Below, piece after piece: positions 62,245 through 64,000 of a DNA stretch of 64,000 nt (position 1 is its first letter; every line of letters begins with the position of its first letter). Under the pieces are notes generated by a model. It did not search any database, was not told the DNA's origin, and worked only from the letters and a program-made list of their open reading frames with translations. The stretch lies in contig JAZNPC010000070.1 of NCBI GenBank assembly GCA_045589455.1, positions 58,021 to 122,020 on the forward strand, given 5' to 3'. A program made the translations under genes and the position numbers. The DNA is from RGIG990 sp045589455 (GTDB lineage Bacteria > Verrucomicrobiota > Kiritimatiellia > RFP12 > UBA3636).

Positions 62245-63168
62245 ATGGAAGCTGATACATTAATATCCCGCACTTCAGTACCTGAGTTAGATGCAATACT
62301 AGGTAAAAAGTTTAAAGTTCTAGATGATGGTTTTATTCGCGTAATTGACTACATGGGTAACGATTCTTCTATCGTTCAAGCTGCTCGTGTTTCTTATGGT
62401 GATGGAACAAAGCAGGTTTCTCAAGATCGTGCTCTAATTCGTTATCTTCTACGCCACAAGCACACAACTCCTTTTGAAATGTGTGATATAAAATTCCACG
62501 TTCGTGTACCAATGGATATTTGGCGCCAGTGGGTTCGCCATAGAACAGCATCTATCAACGAATACTCTACTCGCTACTCTATTGCTATTGATTCAGCTCG
62601 CTCAATGGCTGCAGATGAATGGCGTATGCAATCCACAACAAATCGCCAAGGCAGTGGAGATTTCTTCCCTCTAGAGCAAGGTGAAGCCCTAACTCAACAA
62701 GAAAAAGAATTTCACGATCAAGCACGTCAACTATACCTATCAAGAATTGAAGCTGGTGTAGCCCGTGAGCAGGCTCGTAAGGATCTTCCTCTTTCTACCT
62801 ACACAGAGGCATATTGGAAATGTAACCTACACAATCTACTTCACTTCCTAAATCTACGTATGGAAGGCGCAGCACAGTACGAAATTCGTGCCTATGCTGA
62901 TGTAATTGGTAGTGAGATTGTTTCTAAGTGGGTTCCATTCACATGGGATGCATTTATAGACTACCGTATGGAAGCCGCATATCTATCACGCCATGAAAAG
63001 CTATTACTTGGCATGGTCGCTAGAGGTGAAGTAGCAGAAGCAAAAGCATATGCTAAAGATAACGGCATGGTAACTATTGCAGAAGACGGAACAGAAAAGC
63101 TTGGTCGCGAGATTCGCGAGTTTACAACTAAGCTAAGCTCTATGGGACTATCATCACCATGGGCATAA
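62245..63168 (+). CDS. thyX: Flavin-dependent thymidylate synthase
   Basis: 307 residues. The ThyX signature RHRxxSxNExSxRY appears as RHRTASINEYSTRY from residue 98. FAD/dUMP-binding segments such as KHTTPFEMCDIKFHVR before it and LHNLLHFLNLRMEGAAQYEIR after it agree with the family. It makes dTMP from dUMP using methylene-THF and reduced flavin. It is longer than the typical 210-250, with extra residues at both ends. It overlaps the next gene by ten bases. Confidence 0.95.
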   Translation: MEADTLISRTSVPELDAILGKKFKVLDDGFIRVIDYMGNDSSIVQAARVSYGDGTKQVSQDRALIRYLLRHKHTTPFEMCDIKFHVRVPMDIWRQWVRHRTASINEYSTRYSIAIDSARSMAADEWRMQSTTNRQGSGDFFPLEQGEALTQQEKEFHDQARQLYLSRIEAGVAREQARKDLPLSTYTEAYWKCNLHNLLHFLNLRMEGAAQYEIRAYADVIGSEIVSKWVPFTWDAFIDYRMEAAYLSRHEKLLLGMVARGEVAEAKAYAKDNGMVTIAEDGTEKLGREIREFTTKLSSMGLSSPWA

Positions 63169-63821
63169 GGCAAATCTTCTTTCTTACCTTATCAATCATT
63201 CTTTTAATCAACACAGAGCTTATGGCAGGTCCTCAAAATACAAGACCTCGTAAAGTTGTAAAAACTAATACAGAGGACAGCCAATCAGAACAAATCAAAG
63301 GATGGCGCCGCGCAGCAGAAAATCGTGGTATGTCATCTGATGGTTATCTTGCTTTGATTATGACAAGCAATCAAAGAATGATTATTCTTCCACCAAATGG
63401 TAACCCTTTTGAGTATGTCATTTCGACTTCAAAATTTGGAGTTGGAAGCACAGAAAATTCATTTAAGACACCATTAGGCTGGCATCGTGTTAATGAACGC
63501 TATGGTCATGGTAAACCAGCTGGTGCAGTATTTTCTTCTCGTGTTTATACTGGTAAAGTAATTCCTCGTTCACAACTTAAACGTGCAACAAGTGAAGATA
63601 TGGTTTTAACACGCATTATGTGGCTCGAGGGACTTGAACCTTCTATCAATTCAGGTAAAGGAATTGATAGTCATGAGCGTTGCATTTATATTCACGGAAC
63701 AAACCAAGAACAACTTCTTGGCCAGCCAGCTTCCCACGGATGTATTCGTATGAGTAATGACGATGTAATTGAGTTGTTTGAACTTACAATTAACTCTGAT
63801 TTCTATTGCGTAATTCTATAA
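63159..63821 (+). CDS. Exported L,D-transpeptidase (YkuD family)
   Basis: 220 residues with a signal peptide (cleaved near residue 24, LMA). The YkuD domain is full: the HGTNQEQLLGQPASHGCIRM motif contains His193, Cys195 and Arg197 of the catalytic S/THGChN-type site, and GTPLGWHR-like FKTPLGWHRVNERYG sits before it. It makes 3-3 crosslinks in peptidoglycan, or attaches proteins to it, in the periplasm. The start overlaps the thyX end. Confidence 0.9.
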   Translation: MGIRQIFFLTLSIILLINTELMAGPQNTRPRKVVKTNTEDSQSEQIKGWRRAAENRGMSSDGYLALIMTSNQRMIILPPNGNPFEYVISTSKFGVGSTENSFKTPLGWHRVNERYGHGKPAGAVFSSRVYTGKVIPRSQLKRATSEDMVLTRIMWLEGLEPSINSGKGIDSHERCIYIHGTNQEQLLGQPASHGCIRMSNDDVIELFELTINSDFYCVIL

Positions 63822-63858
63822 TAACCCAAGTTATTTGTTATTGCTTATATATTCCTAT

Positions 63859-63928
63859 CAATCGAGTAGGAGGAGTTTTAACTCCTCCTCTCACACCACC
63901 GTACGTGCCGTTCGGCATACGGCGGTTC
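63859..63928 (-). mobile_element. Group II intron 3' end: domains V and VI
   Basis: On the - strand a domain V-like hairpin (63895-63926) shows a 9-bp lower stem ACCGCCGTA/TACGGTGGT, a 2-base CG bulge, an upper stem TGCC/GGCA and a GAAC tetraloop. Next is a domain VI-like hairpin (63864-63892), GAG-AGGAGGAG/CTCCTCCT-A-CTC, with a bulged A (complement of 63867) at the branch-point position. The intron would end about 6-8 bases later at about 63859-63861, within a CTCGATT context. The triad region reads CGC-like rather than AGC. The intron body, and probably a reverse transcriptase, extends beyond the right edge. Confidence 0.78.
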
Positions 63929-63949
63929 AACCCATTTTTTTTTTTTCTT

Positions 63950-64000
63950 TTATATACTTGATGTCATAGCTACTTGTCTTTCAAGATAGTAATCTAAAAG
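63950..64000 (-). CDS. Possible C-terminus of an intron-encoded reverse transcriptase (partial)
   Basis: The - strand frame from the window edge reads sixteen sense codons (LLDYYLERQVAMTSSI) then TAA at 63952-63950. It sits just upstream, in - strand sense, of the domain V hairpin, the usual place for the ORF of a group II intron. Too short to prove; could be chance. Confidence 0.4.
   Translation of the reverse strand, partial: LLDYYLERQVAMTSSI

Overview
This is a 64 kb stretch of an AT-rich chromosome (GC clearly below 45% by eye), densely packed and almost entirely on the + strand. The gene set is that of a diderm with peptidoglycan (murG, lgt, an L,D-transpeptidase, lipoproteins). Several traits fit the PVC group, in particular host- or gut-associated Kiritimatiellota/Lentisphaerota-type bacteria: large glycine-rich/fibronectin-like surface proteins, Hanks-type kinases with zinc ribbons, and ACACGGAT intergenic repeats. 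There is no rRNA or marker phylogeny here, so the assignment is an inference.

Layout. 1-1.1 kb: 3' part of a secreted Sel1-repeat protein. 1.4-5 kb: an amino-sugar/carbohydrate operon (BadF-type sugar kinase, TIM-barrel epimerase, UPF0309 SIS protein, YghZ-type aldo-keto reductase). 5.1-6.4 kb: guaA whose glutaminase domain is reduced to a vestige. 6.5-8.4 kb: cytoplasmic GH5 enzyme and rsmE. 8.7-9.9 kb: XRE regulator with a dead ImmA/IrrE-like domain. 10-15.1 kb: coiled-coil membrane protein, mini-lipoprotein, adk, dynamin/EHD-like GTPase, tsaB, tagD-like gene, umuD. 15.4-19.1 kb: giant glycine-rich exported protein, lying between umuD and umuC (19.4-20.6 kb). 20.7-27.5 kb: Gfo/Idh/MocA oxidoreductase, trpS, scpA-scpB, acyltransferase, polysaccharide deacetylase, murG. 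27.6-32.3 kb: exported papain-like protease, a 0.44 kb gap with repeats, an exported zinc-finger protein and a membrane-anchored Ser/Thr kinase. 32.3-36.8 kb: nadK and a heterodimeric ABC exporter. 36.8-37.9 kb: a yybP-ykoY (Mn2+) riboswitch ahead of a Ca2+/Na+-type antiporter. 38-42.2 kb: hexose-6-phosphate mutarotase, DUF1015 protein, M24 peptidase, and lgt on the - strand. 42.5-47.6 kb: 1018-residue zinc-ribbon kinase, DUF1846 protein, small DUF protein. 47.6-52.1 kb: tRNA-Arg(CCG) and a yejBEF-type peptide ABC importer. 52.2-56.5 kb: a two-domain glycogen debranching enzyme. 56.6-63.8 kb: lipoprotein, NhaC-type antiporter, pyrH-frr, Pro/Ala-rich membrane protein, thyX, L,D-transpeptidase. 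63.86-64 kb: 3' end (domains V and VI) of a group II intron on the - strand, running off the window.

Most of the window is housekeeping. The best candidates for new biology are the GMP synthetase that kept a stump of its glutaminase domain, the metal-riboswitch/antiporter pair, the kinase plus zinc-finger protein pair, the pseudo-peptidase regulator with repeated operator-like sites, and the EHD-like GTPase. No CRISPR array, prophage or defence island was seen.
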